This document shows positions 28,702 through 37,092 of a stretch of 64,000 nt of DNA, piece after piece (position 1 is the first letter of the stretch; each line of letters begins with the position of its first letter). This DNA is from CAWDVR01 sp044869805 (lineage in GTDB: Bacteria; Acidobacteriota; Thermoanaerobaculia; Multivoradales; SZUA-115), in the NCBI GenBank assembly GCA_044869805.1, contig JBIOXV010000005.1, forward strand, positions 183,483-247,482. Reading direction: 5' to 3'. Under the pieces are notes generated by a model. The model saw nothing but the letters and a program-made list of their open reading frames with translations. It had not been told where the DNA came from and did no database searches. The position numbers and the translations under genes were made by a program.

Positions 28702-29115
28702 CTAGTTCACGGCGCCGGGAACCGCGAGCGTGAACGGCGCGATGCCCGCCTCGAAGCGCTCGCCGTCGCCCGCCACCATGCGATAGGAGCCGTGCATCGA
28801 GCCGACGGGAGTCGAGAGCGGGCAGAAGCTCGTGTACTCGAAGCTGCCGCCCGGCGCCAGCACCGGCTGCTCGCCCACCACTCCGGGCCCGACCACGCGC
28901 TGCACCTTGCCGTTGCCGTCGGTGATGATCCACTCGCGGGAGAGGAGCTGCGCCGTCTCCGAGCCCTGGTTGGAGATGCGGATGGTGTAGGCGAAGAAGA
29001 AGTAGCTCTCGCGTTCCGAGCTGCGCTCGGGCACGAAGAAGCTCCTGGCTTGTACTCGGATGCCGCGGGTGGTCGACTCGCTCTCGGAGCCGTCGCTGGA
29101 GTCCTTCGCGCGCAT
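28702..29115 (-). CDS. apaG: ApaG family protein
   Basis: Protein of 137 aa covering the whole ApaG (DUF525) beta-sandwich. The sequence VQARSFFVPERS leads into the core strands, FFAYTIRISNQGSETAQLLSREW, VVGEQPVLAPGGSFEYTSFCPL and the MHGSYRMV strand. Proteins of this family have been linked to Co2+/Mg2+ sensitivity and to nucleotide-related functions, but the molecular role is not settled. The N-terminal 18 residues are Ser-rich and outside the usual domain. The partner gene apaH is about 1.5 kb away on the opposite strand, separated by an aminotransferase. Confidence 0.93.
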   Translation of the reverse strand: MRAKDSSDGSESESTTRGIRVQARSFFVPERSSERESYFFFAYTIRISNQGSETAQLLSREWIITDGNGKVQRVVGPGVVGEQPVLAPGGSFEYTSFCPLSTPVGSMHGSYRMVAGDGERFEAGIAPFTLAVPGAVN

Positions 29116-29203
29116 GGGGCCGGCGCCGCCGCGGCCGAGCGGGCGGCGAGGCGAATTATCGCACGCGGGATGTTCGCACGCCGTTCCCGGTCCGGCGCCC
29201 GCC

Positions 29204-30502
29204 CTAGCGCGCGCCCGCCAGCTCCCGCACCCCGCGCTCGAGACGCCGCACCAGCTCCGGGATGGCCTCGGCCGCTAGCGAGCAGAAAGCGATCCGCAGG
29301 TAGCGCGGGGCGACCGAGATCAGGCCGGTGTCGTGGTGCTCGAGCAGGTGGAGCCGGGCGCGCTCGGGGTCGATGCCCGCCGGCAGCTCGACCAGAGAGA
29401 AACAGCCGGAGTTGAACGGCAGCGGCCGAATGAGCGCGGGATCGGCTCCGGCAAGTGCCGCCTGGAGCGCGCGGTAGCGCTCCGCCAGCAGGCCGCGCAG
29501 GGCCTCGACCTCGGCGGCCGTGCCCGGGTCGACGAGCGCCGCCAGCGCCAGCCGCTGGCTGACCGCCACCGGCGAGCCCACGGTCGAGCGCACCAGGCCC
29601 TTGATCTTGCTCTCGAGCGCCGCCGCGATCTCGCTGTCGGCGGCGAACGGGAAGGTCAGGAAGCCCACCCGGCCGCCGAAGAAGGACAGCTCCTTGGTGG
29701 CGCCGTCGACCTTCACCGGCACCAGGTTGGGGTGAGCGCCGGCGAGCTCCCAGAACATCGAGCCCGGCGGCACGCCGTCCTCGTACACCAGCCCGGCGTA
29801 AGCGTCATCGGTCACCACTACCAGCGGCCGCGCCTCGGCGGCGGCAACGAGCACCGCCTTCACCGCGTCGCGCTCGCCGGCCGAGAGCGAGTAGCCGCCG
29901 GGGTTGGAGGGCAGGTTGAGGATCATCACCGCCGGCTCTTCGGCCGGGAGCGCGGCCAGTGTTTCCGCCAGGCCCTGGACGTCGAAGCCCGTGCCGCGGT
30001 AGGCGGGCGTCGGCACCACGCGAGCACCGGTGCGGGCCGCGAAGGTCTGCCGGTAGTTGCCCCAGAACGGCGCCGGGATGACCACCGACCGGCCTTCGCC
30101 GCCGAAGAGGTCGGCGAGGATCGAGAGGCCATGCCCCAGGCCGGTGGTGACGATCGGCAGCGTCGCAGGGAGCGGCAGGGAGAGCCCCCGCCGCTGCCAC
30201 TCCGCCCACGCCCGGCGCACCTCGGGGAAGCCCTCGACCGGCGAGTAGAGGAGCGCCCGGTTGCGCTCGTCGGCCGGCATCGACTCGAGGCCGGCGGCGA
30301 GGGCGGTGAGCACGATCGCCTTGCCGGCGCCGTCCGTGATCTGGCCGATGGTGCCATTGAAAGTCTTGCCCCGTGCCTGGCCGGCCTGGAACGGGATGTC
30401 GGGCGGAAAGTGGATTCGCCTCCCCAGCGGCGAGAGCGCGGCGGCGAGCGCCGGCGAGGCGGCGGCGATCGTGTCGTTCAAACGGGTGACGGCGTCGGTC
30501 AT
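29204..30502 (-). CDS. PLP-dependent aminotransferase, class I/II
   Basis: Protein of 432 aa with the fold type I aminotransferase pattern: TTGLGHGLSILADLFGG in the cofactor-binding region, PAPFWGNY, LNLPSNPGGYSLS (the NPxG motif), VVVTDDAYAGLVYE (Asp contacting the pyridine nitrogen), and KVDGATKELSFFGGRVGF with the probable Schiff-base lysine and phosphate-binding arginine. It resembles aromatic or aspartate aminotransferases, but the amino acid used cannot be decided by eye. ATG 30502 has AAGG eight or nine nt upstream. It stands alone on the minus strand between apaG and the divergent apaH. Confidence 0.88.
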   Translation of the reverse strand: MTDAVTRLNDTIAAASPALAAALSPLGRRIHFPPDIPFQAGQARGKTFNGTIGQITDGAGKAIVLTALAAGLESMPADERNRALLYSPVEGFPEVRRAWAEWQRRGLSLPLPATLPIVTTGLGHGLSILADLFGGEGRSVVIPAPFWGNYRQTFAARTGARVVPTPAYRGTGFDVQGLAETLAALPAEEPAVMILNLPSNPGGYSLSAGERDAVKAVLVAAAEARPLVVVTDDAYAGLVYEDGVPPGSMFWELAGAHPNLVPVKVDGATKELSFFGGRVGFLTFPFAADSEIAAALESKIKGLVRSTVGSPVAVSQRLALAALVDPGTAAEVEALRGLLAERYRALQAALAGADPALIRPLPFNSGCFSLVELPAGIDPERARLHLLEHHDTGLISVAPRYLRIAFCSLAAEAIPELVRRLERGVRELAGAR

Positions 30503-30656
30503 GGAGGAGCCTTGTAGGGGTGGGCTGAGGTCGGCGGCGGAGACTAGCACTCGGCTTGGTGGTTGGGGCACTCTCGGCTAACGTACCGCGCGGGTCCGGC
30601 GCGCCTGGCGCCTGCTCCGGGACCCCCAGCTCGAACGCCCACCGCCAGCCTCCGCC

Positions 30657-31475
30657 ATGGCCACCTACGTCGTCGGCGACATCCACGGCTGCTTCGAGAG
30701 CGTCCGCGCCCTGCTGGCGGAGTTTCGCTACCAGCCGCGGCGCGATCGCCTGTGGCTGGTGGGCGACCTGGTGAACCGCGGCCCGTTCTCGCTCGAGGTG
30801 CTGCGCTGGGCTCGGGACTTGGGCGACCGCGCGGTGGTCGTGCTCGGCAACCACGACCTGCACCTCCTGGCCCGCGCCGCCGGCGTCTCCGAGGCCCGCG
30901 CCAAGGACACGCTCGACCCCGTGCTCGGAGCCGGCGACGCCCCCGAGCTCCTCGCCTGGCTGCGGGCGCGGCCTCTCTTTCACCGCGAGGGGCGGTGGGT
31001 GATGGTGCACGCCGGTCTGCTTCCGGCCTGGACCGTGGCGCAGGCCGAAGCCGAGGCGCGCACCGCCGAGCGCGCGCTCCGCGGCCGCGACATGAAGCGC
31101 CTGCTCGTGGCGGTGAAGACGCCTCCCTTCCCGGCGTGGAGCCGGAAGCTGCCGGCCTTCGAGCGCCGGCGCCTGGCCCTCTCCACCTTCACCCACCTGC
31201 GCACCTTGGGCGAGGACGGCCGCCCTTGTGAGCGCTTCGCGGGGCCGCCGGCCGAGGCGCCGGACGGCTGCGCGCCCTGGTACGAGAGGCCCCACCACCG
31301 CGAGCCAGGGTTGACCGTGGTCTTCGGCCACTGGGCGGCGCTCGGCCTCCATCTCGCCCCCGGTCTCGCCGCCCTCGACACCGGCTGTGTGTGGGGTGGC
31401 AAGCTGACTGCGCTGCGGCTGGACGACGGGACGCTCTTCCAGGTCCCGAACCAGGAGGGGATGCCCAGGCGATGA
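30657..31475 (+). CDS. apaH: Symmetrical bis(5'-nucleosyl)-tetraphosphatase ApaH
   Basis: Protein of 272 aa, the normal length for ApaH. It has all calcineurin-like metallophosphatase motifs: GDIHG near the N-terminus, GDLVNRGP, GNHD, MVHAG and a late GHWAALG. ApaH cleaves diadenosine tetraphosphate to two ADP and, in other bacteria, removes Np4 caps from RNA. The start follows a short promoter region shared with the divergent aminotransferase. The stop overlaps the next ATG by 4 nt (ATGA), so the downstream serine hydrolase is translationally coupled. Confidence 0.95.
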   Translation: MATYVVGDIHGCFESVRALLAEFRYQPRRDRLWLVGDLVNRGPFSLEVLRWARDLGDRAVVVLGNHDLHLLARAAGVSEARAKDTLDPVLGAGDAPELLAWLRARPLFHREGRWVMVHAGLLPAWTVAQAEAEARTAERALRGRDMKRLLVAVKTPPFPAWSRKLPAFERRRLALSTFTHLRTLGEDGRPCERFAGPPAEAPDGCAPWYERPHHREPGLTVVFGHWAALGLHLAPGLAALDTGCVWGGKLTALRLDDGTLFQVPNQEGMPRR

Positions 31476-32620
31476 GCGCCGGCGGCGGGCAGGCTGCGCT
31501 CGTGCGCCTGCCGCGCGCCGCGCGGGCGATCGAGGAAGGGCGGGCGCGTGGCCTCCACCTGGGCGCCCAGCTCTACGTCTCGCTCGCCGGCGAGGTGGTG
31601 GCCAACGCGGCCTTCGGCGAGGACGCGCCCGGCCAGGACGGGGCCGGGCGGCCGCTCGCCGTGGACGCCCTGATGCTCTGGCTGTCGTCCACCAAGCCGG
31701 TGACAGCCGTGGCCCTGGGACAGCTCTGGGAGCAGGGCCGGCTCGAGCTCGACGACCCGATCGCCGCCCACCTGCCGGAGTTCGCCGCCGGCGGTAAGGA
31801 GGCGATCACCCTGCGCCATGCCCTCACCCACACCGGCGGCTTCCGCATGCTCGACGTGGGCTACCCGCGGCTCTCCTGGGACGAGACCGTCGCACGCATC
31901 TGCGCCGCGCGCCGCGAGCCCCGCTGGGTGCCCGGCGCCAGGGCCGGCTACCACCAGGACTCGAGCTGGTTCGTGCTGGGCGAGGTCGTTCGCCGGCTCT
32001 CCGGCCGGCCCTTCGAGCGCACCGTGCGCGCGGAGATCTTCGAGCCGCTGGGCATGGCCGACTCGTGGATCGGCATGCCCGCCGAGCGCTACGCGGCGCT
32101 CGAGGACCGCATCGCCGCCTGCTGGGACAGCTCGGGCCCGACGGCCGCACGGCTCGATTGGGACGGCGAGGCCTTCTGCACCCGCTGCTCTCCGGCCGGC
32201 GGCGGGCGCGGGCCGATGGCCGAGCTCGGGCGCCTCTACGAGATGCTGCTGGGCCGCGGCACTCTGGGCGGCGCCACCATCCTGCGCCCCCAGACCGTGG
32301 AGGCGCTCACCGCGCGCCACCGCGTGGGCATGTACGACCACACCTTCAAGCACGTGATGGACTGGGGCCTGGGCTTCATCCCCGACTCCAAGCAGTACGG
32401 CGAGACCGTCCCCTACGCCTACGGCCGCCTCTGCTCGCCTCGCACCTTCGGTCACAGCGGCTACCGCTCCTCCACCGCCTTCGCCGATCCCGAGCACGGC
32501 CTGGTGGTAGCGCTCGCTTTCAACGGCCTGCCCTCCGACCCCGACCACGCGGCGCGGGTTCGGGCGGTGGTCGAGGGGATCTACGAGGACCTGGAGCTGG
32601 CGGCCGGCGGAGCTCCATAG
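31472..32620 (+). CDS. Beta-lactamase-fold serine hydrolase (class C/EstB type)
   Basis: Protein of 382 aa with the penicillin-binding/beta-lactamase family layout: SSTKP holding the nucleophile Ser and Lys (SxxK), LRHALTHTGGF, a YHQDSS stretch at the YxN position, and FGHSGYRS replacing the KTG triad (HxG). There is no signal peptide, so it is probably a cytoplasmic esterase or amidase rather than a resistance enzyme. It overlaps apaH by ATGA. The substrate is not evident. Confidence 0.87.
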   Translation: MSAGGGQAALVRLPRAARAIEEGRARGLHLGAQLYVSLAGEVVANAAFGEDAPGQDGAGRPLAVDALMLWLSSTKPVTAVALGQLWEQGRLELDDPIAAHLPEFAAGGKEAITLRHALTHTGGFRMLDVGYPRLSWDETVARICAARREPRWVPGARAGYHQDSSWFVLGEVVRRLSGRPFERTVRAEIFEPLGMADSWIGMPAERYAALEDRIAACWDSSGPTAARLDWDGEAFCTRCSPAGGGRGPMAELGRLYEMLLGRGTLGGATILRPQTVEALTARHRVGMYDHTFKHVMDWGLGFIPDSKQYGETVPYAYGRLCSPRTFGHSGYRSSTAFADPEHGLVVALAFNGLPSDPDHAARVRAVVEGIYEDLELAAGGAP

Positions 32621-32684
32621 CGCGTCCCCGATCCCGGCTCACCAGACGCCCGGGCTCGCCGCGCGGGGCCCACCTTCCGCAGCT

Positions 32685-33440
32685 CTACTCCCAGCTCCAC
32701 GCCGAGAGCTCCATCCCCTGCTCTTCGATTGCCACCGCGCCGAGGTAGCCCTCGGCCGGGCGCAGGTGGTGGAAGCTCCACGCCGCGGCCCGCCCGGCGT
32801 CGCCCTCGAGAGTGAGCATGCGCGCCGGCTCGCCGGGCACCAGGGTGACGTCGAAGCGGTTGAGCGGCGCCGTGATCCCCTCGCCCACCGCCTTCAGGTA
32901 GGCCTCTTTGCGCGTCCAGCAGTTGAAGAAGCCTTCGCTGCGGGAGGCCGCGGGAAGACCCAGCAGAGTCTGGCTTTCGCGGCTCGAAAAGAAGCGGGTG
33001 GCGAGCTGCTCGAGGTCCGAGAGGGAGCGCAGGTGCTCGACATCGACGCCGATCTCCCGGCCGCGCACCAGCCCCAGGATGGCCAGCTCCTCGGAGTTGG
33101 AGAGGTTGAAGCACAGCGGCTCGGTCCCGCCAAGGCGAGGCTCCGGCTCGGCCAGCGCGGGCTTGCCCTTGGGACCGTAGGAGTAGCGGATGGCAGCCGG
33201 GTCGCAGCCCAGGTAGGCGCCGAGCACGGTGCGTTGCATGCCGCGGCCGACGATGAAGCGCCGGCGGTGGAGGTCGAAGCGGAAGCGCTCGGCCCGCGAG
33301 CGCTCGTCGGGGTCGAGCAGGGTGAGGAGGGAGGCCACCCGCCGGGCCGAGGGATCGAGCCGGGCGATCCAGAGGTGAACGCGGCCGGCTGCGAGGCCCT
33401 CGGCTACGCGCGCCGGTTCCTCCTGCGGGTAACGGAGCAT
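32685..33440 (-). CDS. Sfp-type 4'-phosphopantetheinyl transferase
   Basis: Protein of 251 aa, typical of Sfp/Gsp enzymes made of two similar halves. Diagnostic motifs are GVDVEHLR (metal-binding Asp and Glu) and FNCWTRKEAYLKAVGEG (the WxxKEAxxK signature). A GPKGKPAL stretch precedes LSNSEELAI. It moves the phosphopantetheine arm of CoA onto carrier proteins and is the obvious candidate to prime the six carrier domains of the NRPS-PKS genes 13 kb away on the same strand. It is not in their operon. It is convergent with the beta-lactamase-fold gene. Confidence 0.95.
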   Translation of the reverse strand: MLRYPQEEPARVAEGLAAGRVHLWIARLDPSARRVASLLTLLDPDERSRAERFRFDLHRRRFIVGRGMQRTVLGAYLGCDPAAIRYSYGPKGKPALAEPEPRLGGTEPLCFNLSNSEELAILGLVRGREIGVDVEHLRSLSDLEQLATRFFSSRESQTLLGLPAASRSEGFFNCWTRKEAYLKAVGEGITAPLNRFDVTLVPGEPARMLTLEGDAGRAAAWSFHHLRPAEGYLGAVAIEEQGMELSAWSWE

Positions 33441-33544
33441 CGCTGGGAACTCTAGCGCGCGGATCGCAGTCGCCTGCCCGTTCCCTCGGTGCAGAAGACC
33501 GCGAAGCCGCGAAGGGACCGCGGGGCCGCCGGCCGCACGAGCGC

Positions 33545-34069
33545 TCAGCGGCCGAGCGGCGTGCTCACCGTCAACACCAATGACTCGGTGCCGGGATTGG
33601 GGTGGTAGAGGCCGGCGTTCGACAGGTGATAGAGCATCACGCCTACCCGCAGGCGTTCACTTACCCGGTAGGCGGCTTCGATCCCGGAACGGAACTCCAC
33701 GGCGCCGCCCAGGTTCTTGCCGTCTCCACGCTCGTAGAGCGCTACCGCGATGCTCAGCCCCAGTGTCCAGCGCTCGCGCAGACGGTGCTCGTACCGCAGG
33801 CCCACGAAGGCCCAGTAGCCCTCCCCAGAGGTCGCGGTCGCGCCCGCGATCGGCCGTAGCCCCTCGCGCAGGAAGCCGAGGTCCGCTTCCACGAAGCGCA
33901 CTTCGACTCCCAGCTCGAGGTCGGCGGTGTGCGCGATGCGGTCGTCGCCGACGTTGAAGCCTCCGGCCAGCACGGCGAGGTCCGGGGCCTGCGCCGCGAC
34001 AGGGAGCGCGGGCGCAAGGGCGGCACAGGCGAAGATCAGCAGCAAGCTGGCGGTCGGGAGTCGGCGCAT
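33545..34069 (-). CDS. pagL: PagL-like lipid A 3-O-deacylase
   Basis: Outer-membrane protein of 174 aa with a clear signal peptide (MRRLPTASLLLIFACAALA, cleavage after about VAAQA) and alternating beta-barrel strands. The last part has YHLSNAGLYHPNPGTESL, matching the catalytic His-Ser region of PagL, and the protein ends near a barrel-closing strand. PagL removes the 3-O-linked acyl chain of lipid A. ATG 34069 was chosen for the signal peptide; the upstream GTG at 34135 would add 22 residues before it. The Shine-Dalgarno is weak. It is divergent from the glycosyltransferase genes. Confidence 0.83.
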   Translation of the reverse strand: MRRLPTASLLLIFACAALAPALPVAAQAPDLAVLAGGFNVGDDRIAHTADLELGVEVRFVEADLGFLREGLRPIAGATATSGEGYWAFVGLRYEHRLRERWTLGLSIAVALYERGDGKNLGGAVEFRSGIEAAYRVSERLRVGVMLYHLSNAGLYHPNPGTESLVLTVSTPLGR

Positions 34070-34198
34070 GGTGGGGGGGTGACTCGGTAGTCGGCGAAGC
34101 GTATCCCGGCCGCAGCCGGCTTGGGAAGTTGGCACGGAGACGCCGGCCGGCTGGTGGCTTCAGCCGGCTGCCGAGCCTCTCTGCCACAATAGGCGGCC

Positions 34199-35008
34199 GT
34201 GCCGCCCGCCAGTGTCTCGATCGTGGTCCCCGTCTACAACGAGGAAGAGAGCCTTCCCGTCCTGGCGCGCGAGATCCGCGCTGCCCTGGAGCCGGGAAAC
34301 CTCGAGTACGAAGTGCTGTACGTCGACGACGGCTCGACGGATGGCAGCGCCGCCATCCTCGCCGGCCTCCAGGCCACTGACCCGCGGGTGCGGGTCGTGC
34401 GGCTGGCTAGGAACCAGGGCCAGTCGCCGGCGCTCGCCGCGGGGTTCCGCCGTGCCACGGGCGAGGTGATCGTCACCCTGGACTCCGACCTGCAGAACGA
34501 CCCCGCGGACATCCCACGCCTGCTGGCGGCGCTCGAGGGTTGCGACGCCGTCTCCGGGGTGCGTTCCCGGCGGCAGGACAGCTTCGTGCGGCGCGCCTCC
34601 TCGCGCATCGCCAACCGCGTGCGCCGCTGGGCCCTGAACGACGGCATCACGGACGTCGGCTGCTCGCTCAAGGCGTACCGTGCCGAGTACCTGCGCGACC
34701 TGCCGCTGTTCAAGGGCATGCACCGCTTCCTGCCGGCGCTGGTGCAACTCGCCGGCGCGCGGGTGCGGGAGATCCCGGTGAACCACCGCCCGCGACGCTT
34801 CGGGCAGGCGAAGTACGGCATCGGCAACCGCCTGTTCCGGGCCCTGGCCGACCTCGCGGCGGTGATGTGGATGCGGCGGCGCTGGATCGACCGGCGGCTG
34901 GAAGAGGAGATCGGTTCTTCGGCCGCTCTACCTCCGGTCCCCTCTGCCGCGAGTGTGGAAGGCTTCCACCCTCTGGTCCCCTCTCCCCGCGAGCGGGGAG
35001 AGGGCTAG
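34199..35008 (+). CDS. Family 2 glycosyltransferase (DPM1/ArnC-like)
   Basis: Protein of 269 aa with a GT2 nucleotide-diphospho-sugar fold: SIVVPVYNEEESLP at the N-terminus, VDDGSTDGS, LDSDLQNDP (DXD-type metal site) and a C-terminal NHRPRRFGQAKYGIGNRLFRAL helix typical of polyprenyl-phosphate sugar synthases. The ArnC-type transmembrane tail is absent. It probably makes a polyprenyl-phosphate-linked sugar for the ArnT-like enzyme 9 nt downstream. The start is a GTG with a weak Shine-Dalgarno. The last 10 or so residues (PLVPSPRERGEG) are encoded by a palindromic repeat, so the natural C-terminus has been extended or replaced by the repeat. Confidence 0.88.
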   Translation: MPPASVSIVVPVYNEEESLPVLAREIRAALEPGNLEYEVLYVDDGSTDGSAAILAGLQATDPRVRVVRLARNQGQSPALAAGFRRATGEVIVTLDSDLQNDPADIPRLLAALEGCDAVSGVRSRRQDSFVRRASSRIANRVRRWALNDGITDVGCSLKAYRAEYLRDLPLFKGMHRFLPALVQLAGARVREIPVNHRPRRFGQAKYGIGNRLFRALADLAAVMWMRRRWIDRRLEEEIGSSAALPPVPSAASVEGFHPLVPSPRERGEG

Positions 35009-35076
35009 GGTGAGGGGTGCCTTTGGCGACGCCTCCAGGACCCTCACCCCAGCCCTCTCCCGCAAGCGGGAGAGGG
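34979..35076. repeat. Pair of mirror-image palindromic repeats
   Basis: Two related hairpin units face each other. The first is CCCTCTCCCCGC ga GCGGGGAGAGGG (34979-35004) followed by CTAGGGTGAGGGG; the second is CCCTCACCCCAG (35041-35052) followed by CCCTCTCCCGC aa GCGGGAGAGGG (35053-35076). The units are in inverted orientation, like a BIME/REP pair. The sequence type occurs in many unrelated GC-rich genomes. It overlaps the end of the GT2 gene and the start of the ArnT-like gene. Confidence 0.8.
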
Positions 35077-36708
35077 GGCCAGATCTCACAGCGCGCGGCT
35101 CTGTTGCTCGTGACCTTCCTCGGGGCCGCGCTGTTCCTGCCCGGGCTGGGCTCGCGCGACCTCTGGAACCCCGACGAGCCCCGCTACGCCGAGGTGGCGC
35201 GCGAGATGCGGGCTTCCGGCCAGTACCTGGTGCCGCATCTCAACGGCCAGATCTACACCCAGAAGCCGCCGCTCCAGTTCTGGGCCATGTGCGCGGCCTC
35301 GCTCGTGACCGGCGGCATCGACGAGGTCTCGGCCCGCCTGCCGGCGGCCCTCTCGGCCATCGGGACTCTGCTGCTGGTCTTCTTGCTGGGTGAGCGGCAG
35401 TTCGGCCGACGCGCGGCCTGGTTCTCCGTGGCCGCCTTCGGCACCTGCGGCAAGGCCCTGTGGCAGGGCCGCATCGGGCAGATCGACATGCTCCTCGTGG
35501 CCCTGGTGACGCTCGCGGTGTGGTTCTGGGTGCGGGGCGAGACCGAGGGCCGGACCGGCTTCCACCGACTGTTCTTCGTGGCGGCCGGGCTCGCCACCCT
35601 GGCCAAAGGGCCGGTCGGGCTGCTGCCGCCGCTCTTGGCGGTGCTCGCCTTCTACGCCTGGACACGCGATCGCGCCGGCCTTGCCCGCCTGCGGCCCGCC
35701 CTGGGTCTCGCGATCTGGGCCGCCGTGGTGCTGGCCTGGCTGCTGCCCGCCGGCCTCGCCGCCGGCGAGACCTACCTCGAGCAGATCGTCTACAAGCAGA
35801 ACGTGACCCGCTACGCCGACCCCTGGCACCACCGGCAGCCGTTCTACTACTACCTCTCCGTTCTGCCCGCGGACTTCTTCCCCTGGTCCTTCCTGCTGCC
35901 CACGGCGCTGGTCGTCGGCTGGCGGAGGTTCGTGCGCCAGGCGAAGCAGGCCGGCGAGACCAGCCTTTCGAGCCGCGGCTTCCGCTTCGCCCTCTGCTGG
36001 GTGGCGGTGACCATCCTCTTCTTCTCGCTCTCCCCGGCCAAGCGCACGGTCTACATCCTCACCATGTACCCGGGCCTGGCGCTGCTGGTGGGCGCGGCGC
36101 TCGACCGCATCGCCGCGGCCTGGCCGCGCGAGCGGCGCTGGCTGACCGCGCCCCTAGGGTTGCTGGCCGGCTTGTTGGTCTTGGTCACCGCGGCCGTGAT
36201 CCCGGTGGCTGCGCGGCGGGAAGAGGTGGCGCTCCTGCCGTCCTGGCTACCGGGGGCGGTTACGGCGTGCCTGGCGATGGCGGCGATCGGCGCCCTCGCG
36301 GCGTTCTGGTTTGGGAGGAAAGGGAGCGTGCTCCAGGCCGCGGCTTCCCTCGCGATGGGCATGGGCGTCTGCGCCCTGGGCCTGGTGAAAATCGTGCTGC
36401 CCGCCGTAAACGAGCTCAAGTCCTCGCGACCGATGGCCGAGGCGTTCCTCGCCCGCAGCCAACCAGATGAGCCCTACGCCGTCTATCCCCGTCTCGACGC
36501 CCCGGTGCTGTTCTACACTCGCCGTGTTGCCGTCTGGCCCCAGAACGAGGAAGAGCTGCGCGCCTTCGCCACCCAGCCGGGGAAGCGGTGGCTGTTCATC
36601 GAGAAAGACGACCTCGCCAAGCTCGAGCAGCCGTTGCCGATGGTCGAGGTGGCGCGGGGGAAAGACCTCAAGGACGGGTACGTGCTGATGGGCAGGCCAG
36701 AGCCCTGA
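35017..36708 (+). CDS. ArnT-like membrane glycosyltransferase (GT83/PMT fold)
   Basis: Integral membrane protein of up to 563 aa. The first large loop has SRDLWNPDEPRYAEVAREM, the Asp-Glu pair typical of 4-amino-4-deoxy-L-arabinose transferases, and YTQKPPLQFW; about eleven helices and a soluble C-terminal domain follow. It should transfer a sugar from a polyprenyl phosphate to lipid A or another envelope acceptor, fed by the GT2 gene upstream. The true sugar is unknown because no other arn genes are present. The start is uncertain: GTG 35017 gives 24 residues encoded by the palindromic repeat, and a GTG near 35110 at the first helix is an alternative. Confidence 0.85.
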   Translation: MPLATPPGPSPQPSPASGRGGQISQRAALLLVTFLGAALFLPGLGSRDLWNPDEPRYAEVAREMRASGQYLVPHLNGQIYTQKPPLQFWAMCAASLVTGGIDEVSARLPAALSAIGTLLLVFLLGERQFGRRAAWFSVAAFGTCGKALWQGRIGQIDMLLVALVTLAVWFWVRGETEGRTGFHRLFFVAAGLATLAKGPVGLLPPLLAVLAFYAWTRDRAGLARLRPALGLAIWAAVVLAWLLPAGLAAGETYLEQIVYKQNVTRYADPWHHRQPFYYYLSVLPADFFPWSFLLPTALVVGWRRFVRQAKQAGETSLSSRGFRFALCWVAVTILFFSLSPAKRTVYILTMYPGLALLVGAALDRIAAAWPRERRWLTAPLGLLAGLLVLVTAAVIPVAARREEVALLPSWLPGAVTACLAMAAIGALAAFWFGRKGSVLQAAASLAMGMGVCALGLVKIVLPAVNELKSSRPMAEAFLARSQPDEPYAVYPRLDAPVLFYTRRVAVWPQNEEELRAFATQPGKRWLFIEKDDLAKLEQPLPMVEVARGKDLKDGYVLMGRPEP

Positions 36709-36743
36709 TCTAATCCGGCGAGAGCAGGAGGTCTACCGGGCCC

Positions 36744-37016
36744 ATGGCTAAGAAGAAAAAGTTCGCCAACGAGGACGAAGAGCGCAAGTACTGGGCAACG
36801 CACGACTCCGTAAGCGAGGTCGACTGGTCGAAGGCCAAGGCGATATCACTGCCCAAGTTGCGGCCCTCGCTGCGGACGATCTCGCTACGGCTTCCGATAT
36901 CCATGTTGGAGGAGCTGAAACTGCTGGCGAACCGGCAGGACGTGCCCTACCAGTCCCTGATCAAGATCTTCCTCTCGGAGCGCATTCAGCGCGAGTTGCG
37001 TGGGGAGGCGGCGTAG
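36744..37016 (+). CDS. CopG/BrnA-type ribbon-helix-helix protein (antitoxin-like)
   Basis: Protein of 90 aa: a basic start (MAKKKKF), an acidic EDEERKYWATHDSVSEVDW segment, then a ribbon-helix-helix ending LRTISLRLPISMLEELKLLANRQDVPYQSLIKIFLSERI. This is the pattern of CopG-type antitoxins of type II systems. AGGAGG lies about 12 nt upstream of the ATG. No BrnT- or RelE-like toxin is next to it: the ArnT-like gene is upstream and a protease gene downstream. It could be an orphan antitoxin or a regulator. Confidence 0.75.
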   Translation: MAKKKKFANEDEERKYWATHDSVSEVDWSKAKAISLPKLRPSLRTISLRLPISMLEELKLLANRQDVPYQSLIKIFLSERIQRELRGEAA

Positions 37017-37092
37017 ATCTTGGGACACGGCCTTCTCCCAGCACGGGACGAAGAGAGCGGGGGTTGGCGACCAGGCCAGCTAGAGTGGCAAG

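Noticed and set aside
29333..30517. Plus-strand frame opposite the aminotransferase
   Set aside because: No motifs; antisense to a complete aminotransferase.
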